NCBI RefSeq assembly: GCF_018919215.1
Contig: NZ_JAHLQK010000001.1
Span: 342,430 to 406,429, forward strand
Reading direction: 5' to 3'
Origin: Alkaliphilus flagellatus
GTDB lineage: Bacteria; Bacillota; Clostridia; Peptostreptococcales; Natronincolaceae
DNA length: 64,000 nucleotides
The notes under the pieces were generated by a model. It ran no database searches. It was not told the origin of the DNA and was given only the letters and a program-made list of their open reading frames with translations. The translations under genes and the position numbers were made by a program. Shown piece by piece: positions 15,509-24,921 of the stretch. The first letter of the stretch is position 1; each line of letters opens with the position of its first letter.

Positions 15509-16054
15509 ATGGACAGAGATAAGAGACTAATAAAAAAAATAAAAAAGAAATCAAGTAAAGCTGCAGCTAATGAGCTTGTTTCTATATATTACGAAGAAAT
15601 ATATTCATATGTATACAAACAGACAGTTGATAAAGAGTTATCTATGGATTTGACTCAGGAAATTTTTATAAGCATGCTAAAGTCAATATATAGTTATGAT
15701 GAAAAAAAAGCTTCTTTTCGAACTTGGCTATATAGAATAGCAACTTATCGTATAGTAGATTATTATCGTTCCAAATATTACAAATATACTAGTATAGCAG
15801 TTTCTATTGATGATTTTAACATATACGATGAGGAAAATATAGAAGTTATAGTAGAAAATAAAGAAGAGGTTAAAAAGATAATTGACATAGTAAATAGATT
15901 TGATGCTGCAAACCAACAAATATTTCGCTTAAAGCTTTTTGCAGATTATACTTTTTTAGAAATATCAAATACATTGCAAATATCTGAGTCCACAGTCAAA
16001 ACAAAGTATTACTCAATGCTTAGAAAAATTAGAAAGGATCTTGAGGTGGTATAG
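15509..16054 (+). CDS. ECF-type RNA polymerase sigma factor
   Basis: 181 aa, ATG 15509 with GGTGA 7 nt upstream. Sigma region 2 (about residues 22-90) includes the -10 melting helix in DLTQEIFISMLKSI and FRTWLYRIATYRIVDYYRS. Region 4 (about 118-178) is a helix-turn-helix with YTFLEISNTLQISESTVKTK. Group 4 sigma factors usually answer envelope stress and control their own operon. Downstream lie a membrane protein and ABC exporters, so it probably drives this locus. Stop is 1 nt before the next gene's chosen start. Confidence 0.93.
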   Translation: MDRDKRLIKKIKKKSSKAAANELVSIYYEEIYSYVYKQTVDKELSMDLTQEIFISMLKSIYSYDEKKASFRTWLYRIATYRIVDYYRSKYYKYTSIAVSIDDFNIYDEENIEVIVENKEEVKKIIDIVNRFDAANQQIFRLKLFADYTFLEISNTLQISESTVKTKYYSMLRKIRKDLEVV

Positions 16055-16055
16055 C

Positions 16056-16802
16056 ATGAGAATAGATATGCCTGATGAAAAAACAATAAAGACCGAAATA
16101 GATACTATTGTAGCAAAAGGTTTATATCAAAAAGAATCTTTCTATTCTTATTTAAAAAATATGTACAAACATATAGGAATTAGATATTTATTTCGTGACG
16201 GCCTAGAAATTATGTTTACTATTTTATTAGTATCTTCTATTTTGTTTTTTACAATTACTAATAGCAATATATATAATATTGCTAAAACTGGAGGTATATA
16301 TGCCTATTTGTTTACAGTTTCACCTATATTGTATTTAGTGATGTCAATTTCATCCTTTATTAGTGCAAAGCAGAATGGAACTTATGAAATAGAAATGACA
16401 TGTAAGTATAATATGTATCAAATATCCGCTTTTAGAATGCTTGTATTCAGTACTATATGCATTTTAGTTAACTTTTTATTTGTATATACAATTATATCTA
16501 TATATACAAATCTAAGCTTTTTAAGAGCTTTTGCAATTTCAATATCATCACTATTTTTATTCTCTACAGTTTTTCTATTTACAATTACAAAACTTCAATC
16601 AAAATTTACAAAATATTTTATTGTATTAGGTTGGATAGTTGTCAATTTAGCCCTATGTATATTTGATATTAATTTGTATGCTCAACTATTAAGCAATATT
16701 TCTATATATACATGGTTAGCTGTAACTGTTGTTTCTCTATTTATTTATATAAAAAATATTAAAGCACTTATTAGTTTTAGAAATATAGAAGAGGTGATTT
16801 AA
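16056..16802 (+). CDS. Integral membrane protein, candidate anti-sigma factor
   Basis: 248 aa from ATG 16056 (GAGGTGG upstream). A cytoplasmic N-terminus of about 50 charged residues (MPDEKTIKTEIDTIVAKG) is followed by six hydrophobic helices. No zinc-finger anti-sigma motif is seen. Directly next to the ECF sigma gene and before the ABC genes, it has the place and form expected of a membrane anti-sigma protein that holds the sigma factor through its N-terminal tail. This role is inferred from context only; the sequence family is not one I recognise. Confidence 0.7.
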   Translation: MRIDMPDEKTIKTEIDTIVAKGLYQKESFYSYLKNMYKHIGIRYLFRDGLEIMFTILLVSSILFFTITNSNIYNIAKTGGIYAYLFTVSPILYLVMSISSFISAKQNGTYEIEMTCKYNMYQISAFRMLVFSTICILVNFLFVYTIISIYTNLSFLRAFAISISSLFLFSTVFLFTITKLQSKFTKYFIVLGWIVVNLALCIFDINLYAQLLSNISIYTWLAVTVVSLFIYIKNIKALISFRNIEEVI

Positions 16803-17678
16803 ATGTTAATGGTAAATAACGTAAGTAAAAGCTATGGAAAATTTTCAGTTCTTAAAAATATAAATCTTGAATTTACAAATGGTGTTTATGGATTATTAGC
16901 ACCAAATGGAGCGGGTAAGACTACTTTAATTAAAATGTTGACTACCTTACTTTTTCCAAATGAAGGAGAAATACTTTATAATGGTACAGATATTTTTAAA
17001 ATGGGTGACAATTATAGAGATATATTAGGTTACTTGCCTCAAGACTTTGGTTATTATAAAAGCTATAGCCCTAGAAAATTTCTTCACTATTTATCTGCAT
17101 TGAAAGGGATGGATAGAAAAAATTCTGATGAAAAGATAAATGAACTTTTAAAATTAGTTGGACTTGAAAATGTAGCAGATAAAAAAATGAAAAAATTTTC
17201 AGGTGGAATGATTCAAAGAGTTGGTATAGCTCAAGCTATGCTCAACGATCCTAAGATTCTTATATTAGACGAGCCTACTGCTGGATTAGATCCAAAGGAA
17301 AGAGTACGATTTAGAAATTTATTAACGGACTTATCTAGAGAACGAATAGTTATTCTTTCAACCCATATTGTTTCTGATATAGAGTCAATAGCCAATGAAA
17401 TAATTATGATAAAAGATAGGGCAGTTCTCTATAAAGATAATTTAAAAAATATATGCAAAATTCTTGATGGAATGGTCTATGAAACAGAAATTGAATTTGA
17501 TCAAGTTTTAAACTTTAGACAACAGTATTTTTCATTATCTGAGAAGCAGGAAGATGGCAAAATGAAAATCAGATTTATATCTGAAAACAAATTAGAAGAT
17601 GGTTGGATACATGTAAATCCAAGTATAGAAGATGTATTTCTTTATGTTTATAAAGATGAAGTTTTAGTAAAGGAGTAA
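16803..17678 (+). CDS. ABC-2 type transporter ATPase (first of two)
   Basis: 291 aa. Walker A appears as LLAPNGAGKTT (Ala in place of the common Gly), then Q-loop GYLPQDFGYY, signature FSGGMIQRVGIAQAML, Walker B ILILDEPTAGLDP and H-loop LSTHIV. The last 70 residues form the usual small C-terminal domain of this clade. It would energise the permeases encoded next. Ribosome site GAGGTGA precedes the ATG; the permease gene follows after 5 nt. About half of its residues match the second ATPase at 21418, so the locus arose partly by duplication. Confidence 0.94.
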   Translation: MLMVNNVSKSYGKFSVLKNINLEFTNGVYGLLAPNGAGKTTLIKMLTTLLFPNEGEILYNGTDIFKMGDNYRDILGYLPQDFGYYKSYSPRKFLHYLSALKGMDRKNSDEKINELLKLVGLENVADKKMKKFSGGMIQRVGIAQAMLNDPKILILDEPTAGLDPKERVRFRNLLTDLSRERIVILSTHIVSDIESIANEIIMIKDRAVLYKDNLKNICKILDGMVYETEIEFDQVLNFRQQYFSLSEKQEDGKMKIRFISENKLEDGWIHVNPSIEDVFLYVYKDEVLVKE

Positions 17679-17683
17679 GGGCT

Positions 17684-18943
17684 ATGGGTATAAGAAAAAA
17701 TGAATTTAAAAAGGCCATAACTTCTCCAGTTATAATAGGACTTTTACTTATATTTATTATATTTAATTCTGTAATTATATTTCAAAACTCATATTTTAAA
17801 GAAGATTTACAGGTATTAAATGAGATTGTAAGTAAGTTTGGTTATAAAATAGATGATGAAATGGTAGATAATTTCAAAGAGTATTATGATGGTGAACTAA
17901 AAAAACTAAATGAAATAACATATGAAAGGACATCAAAAAACTATAGTAGCGTGGCAGAGATTTTTGTGGAAAACCTCTATATTGAAGATGTTTACAATAA
18001 AGAAGAAGTAGAGTTTATAAAAGAGTTAGGAATAGTAGAAGCATATTATTATACAATTGGAGAAATTGACGAAGTTTATTCAAATATTGATCCTATGAAA
18101 ATAGCTGAAGGTCAAATAGAAAAATATGGACTTAGTGGAAATGCTGCAGATACTGTAAGAAATCAATATAAGGATTTTAGTAAAAGATTTGAAGAATTAG
18201 TTGAAAATAAAGAGCATAAAAACCTATTTTTCATGGGGAAAGCTTATAAAATGCACTCTTTATTGTTTAGAACCTTATTTAAGACTTTTATTTTCGAAAT
18301 GCTTATATTAGTGGTGCTTATTACAGCTTATTTGGTAAATTATGAATTTGATAATAATACAGAAGCTCTAGCCTATACAACTAAAAGAGGGAGAAATTTA
18401 ATTATAGATAAGCTTTTCATATCTATGGCTACAAATATTTTAGTAGCTACAATTATTTTAGTTACTGGTTTAGGTTTGTATTTTATAACTTTTAACTATT
18501 CAGGACTTTGGAATGTTCCTATAAGTAGTTATTTTAATATGGAGAAAAATTTGCCCTATATGTCTTGGTGGAATATGTCCTTTATTCAATATTTATTTTC
18601 TGGTATAGGGCTTATCTATGCGTGCATACTGCTTTTTACTGGAATTACATTCATAATAACAAGAGCTATAAAAAATAGTTACATAGTATTTTTTATATTT
18701 GCAATAGTATTTGGTTTAGCTATACTTATTCCAGGTATGGTTCCCACTAATAGTAATGCTATTTTTATAGGTGGATTTACTCCTTTTTATTTAATTATAA
18801 ATCCTTTTATTTGGTTTATGGAAAGTGGAGCATTTTTTACTTTTAAATACTATGAATTACTTACAGTAGGTATATGGTCAGTATTTTTATTAGTTATTAG
18901 TCTTTTATCAATTAAGATATTTAAAAAACAAGATATATATTGA
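17684..18943 (+). CDS. ABC-2 type permease with large extracytoplasmic domain
   Basis: 419 aa. One N-terminal helix (about 14-32) is followed by a charged region of about 165 residues, probably outside the cell, then five to six helices (about 205-415). This pattern is typical of ABC-2 exporter permeases of the linear/gliding type found with sigma-controlled ATPases. No substrate motif is visible. Translationally close to the ATPase before it and the second permease after it, so the two permeases likely form a heterodimer. Confidence 0.88.
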   Translation: MGIRKNEFKKAITSPVIIGLLLIFIIFNSVIIFQNSYFKEDLQVLNEIVSKFGYKIDDEMVDNFKEYYDGELKKLNEITYERTSKNYSSVAEIFVENLYIEDVYNKEEVEFIKELGIVEAYYYTIGEIDEVYSNIDPMKIAEGQIEKYGLSGNAADTVRNQYKDFSKRFEELVENKEHKNLFFMGKAYKMHSLLFRTLFKTFIFEMLILVVLITAYLVNYEFDNNTEALAYTTKRGRNLIIDKLFISMATNILVATIILVTGLGLYFITFNYSGLWNVPISSYFNMEKNLPYMSWWNMSFIQYLFSGIGLIYACILLFTGITFIITRAIKNSYIVFFIFAIVFGLAILIPGMVPTNSNAIFIGGFTPFYLIINPFIWFMESGAFFTFKYYELLTVGIWSVFLLVISLLSIKIFKKQDIY

Positions 18944-18953
18944 GGTGAATTAG

Positions 18954-20093
18954 ATGACTATTATTTTAAATGAAGTAAAAAAAATATTTAATATAAAATC
19001 TGTACTTTTACTTATGGTTATAACTGGAGTAATGTATTTTCTTTTTATTGAGTTTTATATAACCTCTTTTCCAAATGGTAGGCCAGCTTTAGATATCTAT
19101 AATATGTTTGTAGAAATGCAAGATAAATATGGCGAATTTATGGATGAAGAAGAGTTTGAAGATTTTAAGGTTAGGTATAGTGAAGCTAAAGAAGAAGCAG
19201 ATAAATATATTCAATCTAGAGAAGATTTTAAAAAAGCAGGGATAACAAATTATGATGAGTTTGTTAATATGGATATAAGTAATAAGGAGCTTGATAAATT
19301 ACAAGACGATGTAATATTTAGAAAAAAGATAGATGTGTTTTGGGAATTGCCTTGGAGGGAAGAGTATATAAGAGTTTATGAAAACAGAGACGAGATTGTT
19401 ATGAGTAGTGCATCCAATGAAAAGCAAGAAGTAAGAGTTAAGGAAATATTGGAAAAGGATATTGAGACTTCTGTTTTTAATGATGTAGTTTTTTTCAACT
19501 ACAATATTTTAATAAAATATGTATCTATTACTATACTAATAGGTATAATGTTTATGATAACTCCAATATATTTAAGGGATAATAAGAATAAAACAAATTA
19601 TCTTCAGTACACTTCTAAAATAGGAAGAAATATATTTAAAAAGAAGATAGCTGCAGGGATTTTATCAGCTTTTATAATAATAAGTTTACAGTTTATAGGC
19701 TTCTTTGTATTATATTCATCAAATAATATATCCATGTTTTTTAATTCTAATATAAGTTCAGTATTTAACAGCATTATTTCTTGGTATGACTTTACATTTA
19801 TTCAGTATATTATTCTTACAGTAGTTGCAATATATGTGCTGGGTTTTGTTGTTACTTTAATGTCTATGCTGGTTTCCAGCATAGGACAAAACTATATAAC
19901 TGTAATAGGCATTCAATTGCCAATAGCACTATTTACTTTTAAGGTATTGTTAAAATATCTTATAAATTATATGACAAGTATTTCATATTCAAAGTATTTT
20001 TTACCTGTGTCTTATTTAGTTTTAATTTTTATTGCGATAGTGTCAATGACAATAAGATGGAAAAGGGAAAGATTGTTGGATATTGTTGATTAA
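18954..20093 (+). CDS. ABC-2 type permease, second subunit of the first ABC unit
   Basis: 379 aa, ATG 18954 with GAGGTGAA upstream. Same layout as the preceding permease: an N-terminal helix (residues 13-35), a long charged segment rich in Glu/Lys (about 40-175), then six helices. It lacks any ATPase motif. A strong terminator follows at 20115, so the sigma factor, membrane protein, ATPase and two permeases can form one transcript. Confidence 0.87.
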   Translation: MTIILNEVKKIFNIKSVLLLMVITGVMYFLFIEFYITSFPNGRPALDIYNMFVEMQDKYGEFMDEEEFEDFKVRYSEAKEEADKYIQSREDFKKAGITNYDEFVNMDISNKELDKLQDDVIFRKKIDVFWELPWREEYIRVYENRDEIVMSSASNEKQEVRVKEILEKDIETSVFNDVVFFNYNILIKYVSITILIGIMFMITPIYLRDNKNKTNYLQYTSKIGRNIFKKKIAAGILSAFIIISLQFIGFFVLYSSNNISMFFNSNISSVFNSIISWYDFTFIQYIILTVVAIYVLGFVVTLMSMLVSSIGQNYITVIGIQLPIALFTFKVLLKYLINYMTSISYSKYFLPVSYLVLIFIAIVSMTIRWKRERLLDIVD

Positions 20094-20114
20094 AATAAAC
20101 ATAAAATAATTTTT

Positions 20115-20154
20115 AAGAAGCCATTTTGCTATCTTTTAAGCAAAATGGCTTCTT
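20115..20154 (+). terminator. Terminator after the sigma-linked ABC operon
   Basis: A perfect 16-bp stem, AAGAAGCCATTTTGCT paired with its exact complement, 8-nt loop, with T-rich sequence after it. It separates the first ABC unit from the second. Confidence 0.88.
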
Positions 20155-20290
20155 AATCTTTTTATAATAGAAATTTTAAAAATAAAGTTAAAGTGAAATT
20201 AGGGCACTATAATAAATAACAGACACTTTATAAATAATATAGTAAACAATTGAAAAGCTGTATAGTGGAATTTTTATGAAATAAAGTTTT

Positions 20291-20344
20291 TTAAGGTTTA
20301 GTTAAGGTTTAGTTTATTATGGAGTAAGTTTGGAGCTATATAAT
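20291..20344 (+). promoter_or_regulatory. Tandem 11-bp boxes with -10 element, promoter of the second ABC unit
   Basis: TTAAGGTTTAG is repeated head to tail at 20291-20301 and 20302-20312. TATAAT lies at 20339-20344, with no good -35 box between. Two direct repeats one helical turn apart just upstream of a promoter lacking a -35 element is the classic arrangement for activation by an OmpR-family regulator. It differs in sequence from the pair at 3399. Confidence 0.55.
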
Positions 20345-20376
20345 AAATTTGTAGCAAAAGATAAGGAGGTATAATA

Positions 20377-21399
20377 TTGATGATTTCTTGGGAGCTAAAA
20401 AAGATATTTAATGCTAAGACAGTATCTATAGTATTAGCATTATTAATTTTTCTTTTGGGTATTACAATTTTTTTAAAGCCTACATTAGAAACAGAAAATA
20501 TATACAGGAATGATAGGTATGAATTAATAGAGGACACTAGATCTAAAGAAGAAATTGCAGGGGGGAAATTTAATGAAAAAATTCATCAGTTAGAGGAAGT
20601 TGTAAATATTTCGGAGGATAACCCCTTTACCAATAAACTTAAAAATACTGCCGAAGAGTATTTAAGTTCTATGAAATATAGGGAATATAAGGATGTTGAT
20701 TTTTATAAGGTTTTTAATTATAGAGTAGACCATCCTTTTATGTCAATCATTATAGTAATTATTTTAGTTTTGATCTTTTCAAATATATATACAGATGAGA
20801 TTATTTCAGGGGTAGATAATATTATTCTTTCATCTAAAAATAAGTTTAAGACTTTATATTCAAAGTTAGCATTAGCAATAATTATACCTATTGTTATTTA
20901 TGGATTATATTTAGGGGTAGTATTTCTAATAACTTTAGTTCAGTATGGAATGCCGGTAAATGGAGAACTCGAAGCCTTTAGAATCGTTGATATTGGTGCT
21001 TTTTTTTATAAGGCTTATACTATCATTCAATATTTAACACTTAAGGTTGCAACCATTACAGTAATACTTATTAGTATAGCAGTGTTCGCAAGTTTTTTCT
21101 CATTTATTTCAACAAATTCTTTAACATCTATAAGTGCTACTTTAATTTTTATAGGAATTGGTAAAGTTTTGACAGTTATTAAGTTTTTACCTAGCTCATT
21201 ATTAATAATATTAAGCAAAGTAAATTATATAAATTTAATATTTTATCCGGATGGGTTTATAGGAATATATGCTGGACAAGTTGATATTTTTGGAAAAAAC
21301 TTAGATATTTTAAGCTTGTCCAATGGAATCTTGATATCCATGATATTTTTAGGAGTAGCACTCTGTGTTTTTGCATTTAAAAAGTTATTAACTAGATAA
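20377..21399 (+). CDS. ABC-2 type permease of the second ABC unit
   Basis: 340 aa from TTG 20377; ATG at 20380 is an equal alternative. AGGAGG ends 7 or 10 nt upstream. An N-terminal helix (about 12-28), a charged extracytoplasmic segment (about 40-110) and five to six helices make it a shorter relative of the two permeases of the first unit. It forms an operon with the ATPase and the small permease that follow. Confidence 0.87.
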   Translation: MMISWELKKIFNAKTVSIVLALLIFLLGITIFLKPTLETENIYRNDRYELIEDTRSKEEIAGGKFNEKIHQLEEVVNISEDNPFTNKLKNTAEEYLSSMKYREYKDVDFYKVFNYRVDHPFMSIIIVIILVLIFSNIYTDEIISGVDNIILSSKNKFKTLYSKLALAIIIPIVIYGLYLGVVFLITLVQYGMPVNGELEAFRIVDIGAFFYKAYTIIQYLTLKVATITVILISIAVFASFFSFISTNSLTSISATLIFIGIGKVLTVIKFLPSSLLIILSKVNYINLIFYPDGFIGIYAGQVDIFGKNLDILSLSNGILISMIFLGVALCVFAFKKLLTR

Positions 21400-21417
21400 A
21401 TTGAGGAGGTATATTTT

Positions 21418-22305
21418 ATGAATAAACTTGAAATAAAAAATTTAACCAAAACTTATGGTAGAAAAAAAGCAAATGATAATATAACAATTACTCTTGAAAA
21501 TGGCGTATATGGGCTTTTAGGACCTAATGGTGCAGGAAAAACCACCATAATGAAGCAGATAACAACTTTAACAGAGCCATCTGAAGGAGAAATTATTTAT
21601 AATGGAGAGAATATAAAAAAATTAGATGATAAGTATAGAGATTTAATAGGATATCTTCCACAAGAGTTTGGAGTGTATAAAAACTTTTCAGCAAAACAAT
21701 TTCTACAGTATGTAGGAGCTTTAAAAGGATTAACTGGTAAAAATGCTACAAAAAAAATAGAAGAGCTTTTAAAACTTGTAGGACTATATGAAGTTAGAAA
21801 TAAAGCAGTAGGTAAGTTTTCTGGAGGAATGAAAAGAAGAGTTGGAATAGCACAAGCTTTATTAAATGATCCTAAAATTTTAGTGTTAGATGAGCCTACA
21901 GCAGGACTTGATCCTCAAGAAAGAGCAAGATTTAGAAATCTTATTTCACAAATTTCTAAAGATAAAATTATTATACTTTCTACACATATTATTTCAGATA
22001 TAGAGTCTATAGCGAAGGAAACTATTATGATAAAAGATGGAGCCATTCTTATGAAGGGAAATCATAGGGATATCCTTTCTGCTATGGAAGGTAAGGTTTA
22101 TAGTATAAAATCTACTAGTGAGAATGAAGTTAATGAGATACAAAATAATTATAAAGTAGTAAATATTCAACGTGGAATTGATGAGGTAGAACTTAGAATT
22201 ATTAGTGATAAGATACCTCCATACAAAGAAATAGAAGCTGTTGAGCCAAAGTTTGAGGATGTTTATATGTTCTATTTTGACTTAGAAAATACTAGGGAGG
22301 TGTAA
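21418..22305 (+). CDS. ABC-2 type transporter ATPase (second of two)
   Basis: 295 aa with canonical Walker A LLGPNGAGKTT, Q-loop GYLPQEFGVY, signature FSGGMKRRVGIAQALL, Walker B ILVLDEPTAGLDP and H-loop LSTHII. It is a close relative of the ATPase at 16803. It is placed between two permease genes, 18 nt after the first and 3 nt before the second, with GAGGAGGT as ribosome site. Likely drives export of an unknown molecule, probably under the regulator that binds the 20291 boxes. Confidence 0.94.
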   Translation: MNKLEIKNLTKTYGRKKANDNITITLENGVYGLLGPNGAGKTTIMKQITTLTEPSEGEIIYNGENIKKLDDKYRDLIGYLPQEFGVYKNFSAKQFLQYVGALKGLTGKNATKKIEELLKLVGLYEVRNKAVGKFSGGMKRRVGIAQALLNDPKILVLDEPTAGLDPQERARFRNLISQISKDKIIILSTHIISDIESIAKETIMIKDGAILMKGNHRDILSAMEGKVYSIKSTSENEVNEIQNNYKVVNIQRGIDEVELRIISDKIPPYKEIEAVEPKFEDVYMFYFDLENTREV

Positions 22306-22308
22306 TGG

Positions 22309-23079
22309 ATGGGTACACTTATAATTTTAGAACTTAAAAAAATGTTTTTTAAAAAAAGAATATTAATTGTGTGGGTTGGTTCATTGCTTTTAAGCTTTGT
22401 TTCAATAAGAGCTTTTTCAATAGAGGAGACTTATGCAGATATATTTAGTAAAGGATATGGACTAGTTCCTTTAATGGGAATTATAATGTTTATGATATTT
22501 TCAGCAGCTTATACATTAGAATATAGCTCGAATATGGCGGGATTAATCAAAACAACGAAAAATGGTAAAAGAGAAATCATTTTAGCAAAATCAATAGCTG
22601 CTGGAATTTCAGCTTCTATAATAAATATTTCAATTTTTTTAATTGTAGTTTTATCAGCTTTAACCAAATTTAAATTTGATGGACTAAATATTCCATTAAA
22701 GAGTTTGTGGTACTTTGGAAATAGTGGTTCGGATATTACTGTTATTCAAATGATTTTAATAACTCTATTGACTATTATACTTGGATCTTTTTTCTTTGCA
22801 CAGATAGGATTGTTTTTATCATCAATCAGTAAGTCAGCAGCAGTTCCTTTTGTATTTGGCGGGCTTATTATGGGGCTACCATATATATTAGAAGGATTTT
22901 TAAGTGGCATTGGATTATCAAAATATTTAGCTTTTACACCACTTTGGGGAATGATGAGCTTTCAGCTGATAAGATACAAATCTCCAACTATAACACCAAT
23001 TATTCTTATAATAATATTTATAGTAGGACTAATATTATTGCATAAATTTACTTTAAAAGCTTTTACAAAAGAAAGATAA
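22309..23079 (+). CDS. ABC-2 type permease, small subunit of the second ABC unit
   Basis: 256 aa with six hydrophobic helices and no large extracytoplasmic domain. The pattern is the compact ABC-2 permease, unlike its three larger neighbours. GGGAGGTG precedes the ATG. Last gene of this operon; 23080-23223 has no clear terminator. Confidence 0.86.
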   Translation: MGTLIILELKKMFFKKRILIVWVGSLLLSFVSIRAFSIEETYADIFSKGYGLVPLMGIIMFMIFSAAYTLEYSSNMAGLIKTTKNGKREIILAKSIAAGISASIINISIFLIVVLSALTKFKFDGLNIPLKSLWYFGNSGSDITVIQMILITLLTIILGSFFFAQIGLFLSSISKSAAVPFVFGGLIMGLPYILEGFLSGIGLSKYLAFTPLWGMMSFQLIRYKSPTITPIILIIIFIVGLILLHKFTLKAFTKER

Positions 23080-23223
23080 AAATCATTGTTCGGAAGTTGT
23101 AATGATGCAAATGAAATTTGGGTTTTTATTAAAGTGGAAGATAAATAATTTTTCGCAATAGATTGTTTAAAAAAGGAGTAGTTTTGATCTAAAAGGGGTA
23201 TTAAGAATTACAGGAGGTGCAGT

Positions 23224-23679
23224 ATGCAAAAATATAATTTTACTTTACAAGAAACTGATGGAATGAATGTTTCATTAGATGATTTTAAGGGACAAAGCGT
23301 GGTAATTTACTTCTATCCTAAGGATAATACATCAGGTTGTACTACAGAAGCAACAGAATTCAGGGATTTATATGATGAATTTAAGAAATTAAATGCGATT
23401 ATACTTGCAATTAGTAGAGATAGTTTAAAGTCCCATGCGAAATTTAGAGAAAAGCAGAATCTTCCTTTTTTACTCCTTAGTGATAAAGATGAAGAAGTTC
23501 ACAAACTATTTGATGTGATGAAACTAAAAAAAATGTATGGCAAAGAATATATGGGAGTAGAAAGATCAACTTTTATAATTAACAAAGATGGAGAATTGAT
23601 AAAAGAATTTAGAAATGTAAAAGCTAAAGGACATGCAGAAGAAGTATTAAAATTTATAAAACAAGAGATGTGTAAATAA
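23224..23679 (+). CDS. bcp: Thioredoxin-dependent peroxiredoxin (BCP/PrxQ type)
   Basis: 151 aa; AGGAGGTGC is 5 nt upstream of the start. The catalytic motif PKDNTSGCTTEATEF contains the peroxidatic cysteine at about residue 40, with Thr nearby as required; the position five residues later, where many PrxQ proteins have the resolving Cys, is Ala (one-Cys form). A VERSTFIIN strand follows. It reduces peroxides with electrons from thioredoxin; a thioredoxin and its reductase are encoded at 53.7 kb. Stands alone between terminators. Confidence 0.95.
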   Translation: MQKYNFTLQETDGMNVSLDDFKGQSVVIYFYPKDNTSGCTTEATEFRDLYDEFKKLNAIILAISRDSLKSHAKFREKQNLPFLLLSDKDEEVHKLFDVMKLKKMYGKEYMGVERSTFIINKDGELIKEFRNVKAKGHAEEVLKFIKQEMCK

Positions 23680-23793
23680 TAGTTGGTAACATATTAGCTT
23701 CCTTTAAAAGTATAAAAGATATTAATAAATTATGCTAATTTAAATATTCCTAGGGTCTCAAAGATATATATATATTAGCTATGCTTGAATGTT

Positions 23794-23833
23794 ATAAAAT
23801 AAAACCTATGTGCAGCCATAGGTTTTATTTTAT
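23794..23833. terminator. Bidirectional terminator between bcp and sfsA
   Basis: A 17-bp stem with arms ATAAAATAAAACCTATG and the exact complement, loop TGCAGC, and A/T tracts on both sides. It serves the two convergent genes. Its core recurs at 35560-35586. Confidence 0.85.
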
Positions 23834-23935
23834 AGAATTTATAATCTATCTATTGATTTTCTAGTATGAATTGTAATTTAAAATTCATATTGAAACAATG
23901 ACAAAGAAGTAAAATCAGTATTATTACAAGCAAAA

Positions 23936-24637
23936 TTAGGATTTTGAAACAAGATCTATTTTAATTGGGTTACCGATATAGATACTGCTACTTTTTACGA
24001 TAGAATCATAGGCTAATATCTCTACTCCATTTTCACTGGCAAGTTTAGTAGTCACTGAAAATTTACTATCCATCTGCCAATGTAATCTAAATATTTTTGG
24101 CCCTTTCATCTGAATTAGAAAGAGTATGATGCCTCTATAGCCCTGTTTTACTGCTTCTATCATTTCTAGTACATGTTTAGCACCTCTTTCAGTAGGTGCT
24201 CCAGGAAACATGGAAATTCCGTCATTCTCTAGGGTTACCCCCTTTACCTCAATAAATCCTTTTTGATTTTGAGATTCAAAGTATATATCATATCTAGAAT
24301 TTCTAAAGGTAACCTCTCTTTTTAAATGTATTAAGTTATCAAGACCTTGAATTTTATTTTCTAGAAGAGCTTGGGACACTATTTCATTAGGTACTTGAGA
24401 ATCTATATTTACTAGCATGTCATTCTTCCAAACAGCTATAAGCGAATACTTTGTCTTTCTATTTATGTTATGGGTACAGTCTTCTAAAATAACCTTAACC
24501 CCTGGCAGTAATAGTTCCTCCAGTCTTCCAGTACTTTTTACATGTACTATTTCCTCTTTGTCATTTATTAGCACATGTGCAATAAATCTGTTAGGTCTTT
24601 TTAAAAATATTCCTTCTATTATATTTTTATATTCCAC
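23936..24637 (-). CDS. sfsA: SfsA-family nuclease
   Basis: 233 aa from GTG 24637, with AAGGAGA 7 nt upstream. SfsA landmarks are FLKRPNRFIAHV at the N-terminus, HVKSTGRLEELLLPG, the catalytic core FRNSRYDIYFES...GFIEVKGVTLE (PD-(D/E)XK-like), and FPGAPTERGAKH. Originally named for sugar fermentation stimulation in E. coli, the family has nuclease activity. Length matches the family (about 230 aa). Single-gene transcript facing bcp. Confidence 0.95.
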   Translation of the reverse strand: MEYKNIIEGIFLKRPNRFIAHVLINDKEEIVHVKSTGRLEELLLPGVKVILEDCTHNINRKTKYSLIAVWKNDMLVNIDSQVPNEIVSQALLENKIQGLDNLIHLKREVTFRNSRYDIYFESQNQKGFIEVKGVTLENDGISMFPGAPTERGAKHVLEMIEAVKQGYRGIILFLIQMKGPKIFRLHWQMDSKFSVTTKLASENGVEILAYDSIVKSSSIYIGNPIKIDLVSKS

Positions 24638-24921
24638 ATATATTCTCCTTCTTAGTATTAATCAACATATTATACCTAGACTATTGTTTGCCTTATTGTA
24701 CCATTATCCCAAATATACATCAATATATGATAATAACTCTAATTGTAATTATAAAGAAACAATCCATATGTTAATATTAATTGAATAAAGAAAGTATAGT
24801 AGTAACTTTGCTAAGAATAAAGAGTTTTATACTAAAAATTTTAATATTATGTCACAAAATTATGTTTGTTTACGTTATAGAAGTGAAAACCGGTTTTTAG
24901 TTTAATGAAGGGAGATGTGAG

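Noticed and set aside
23224-23679. Bcp considered as a selenoprotein
   Set aside because: The catalytic position is TGT (Cys), with no in-frame TGA.
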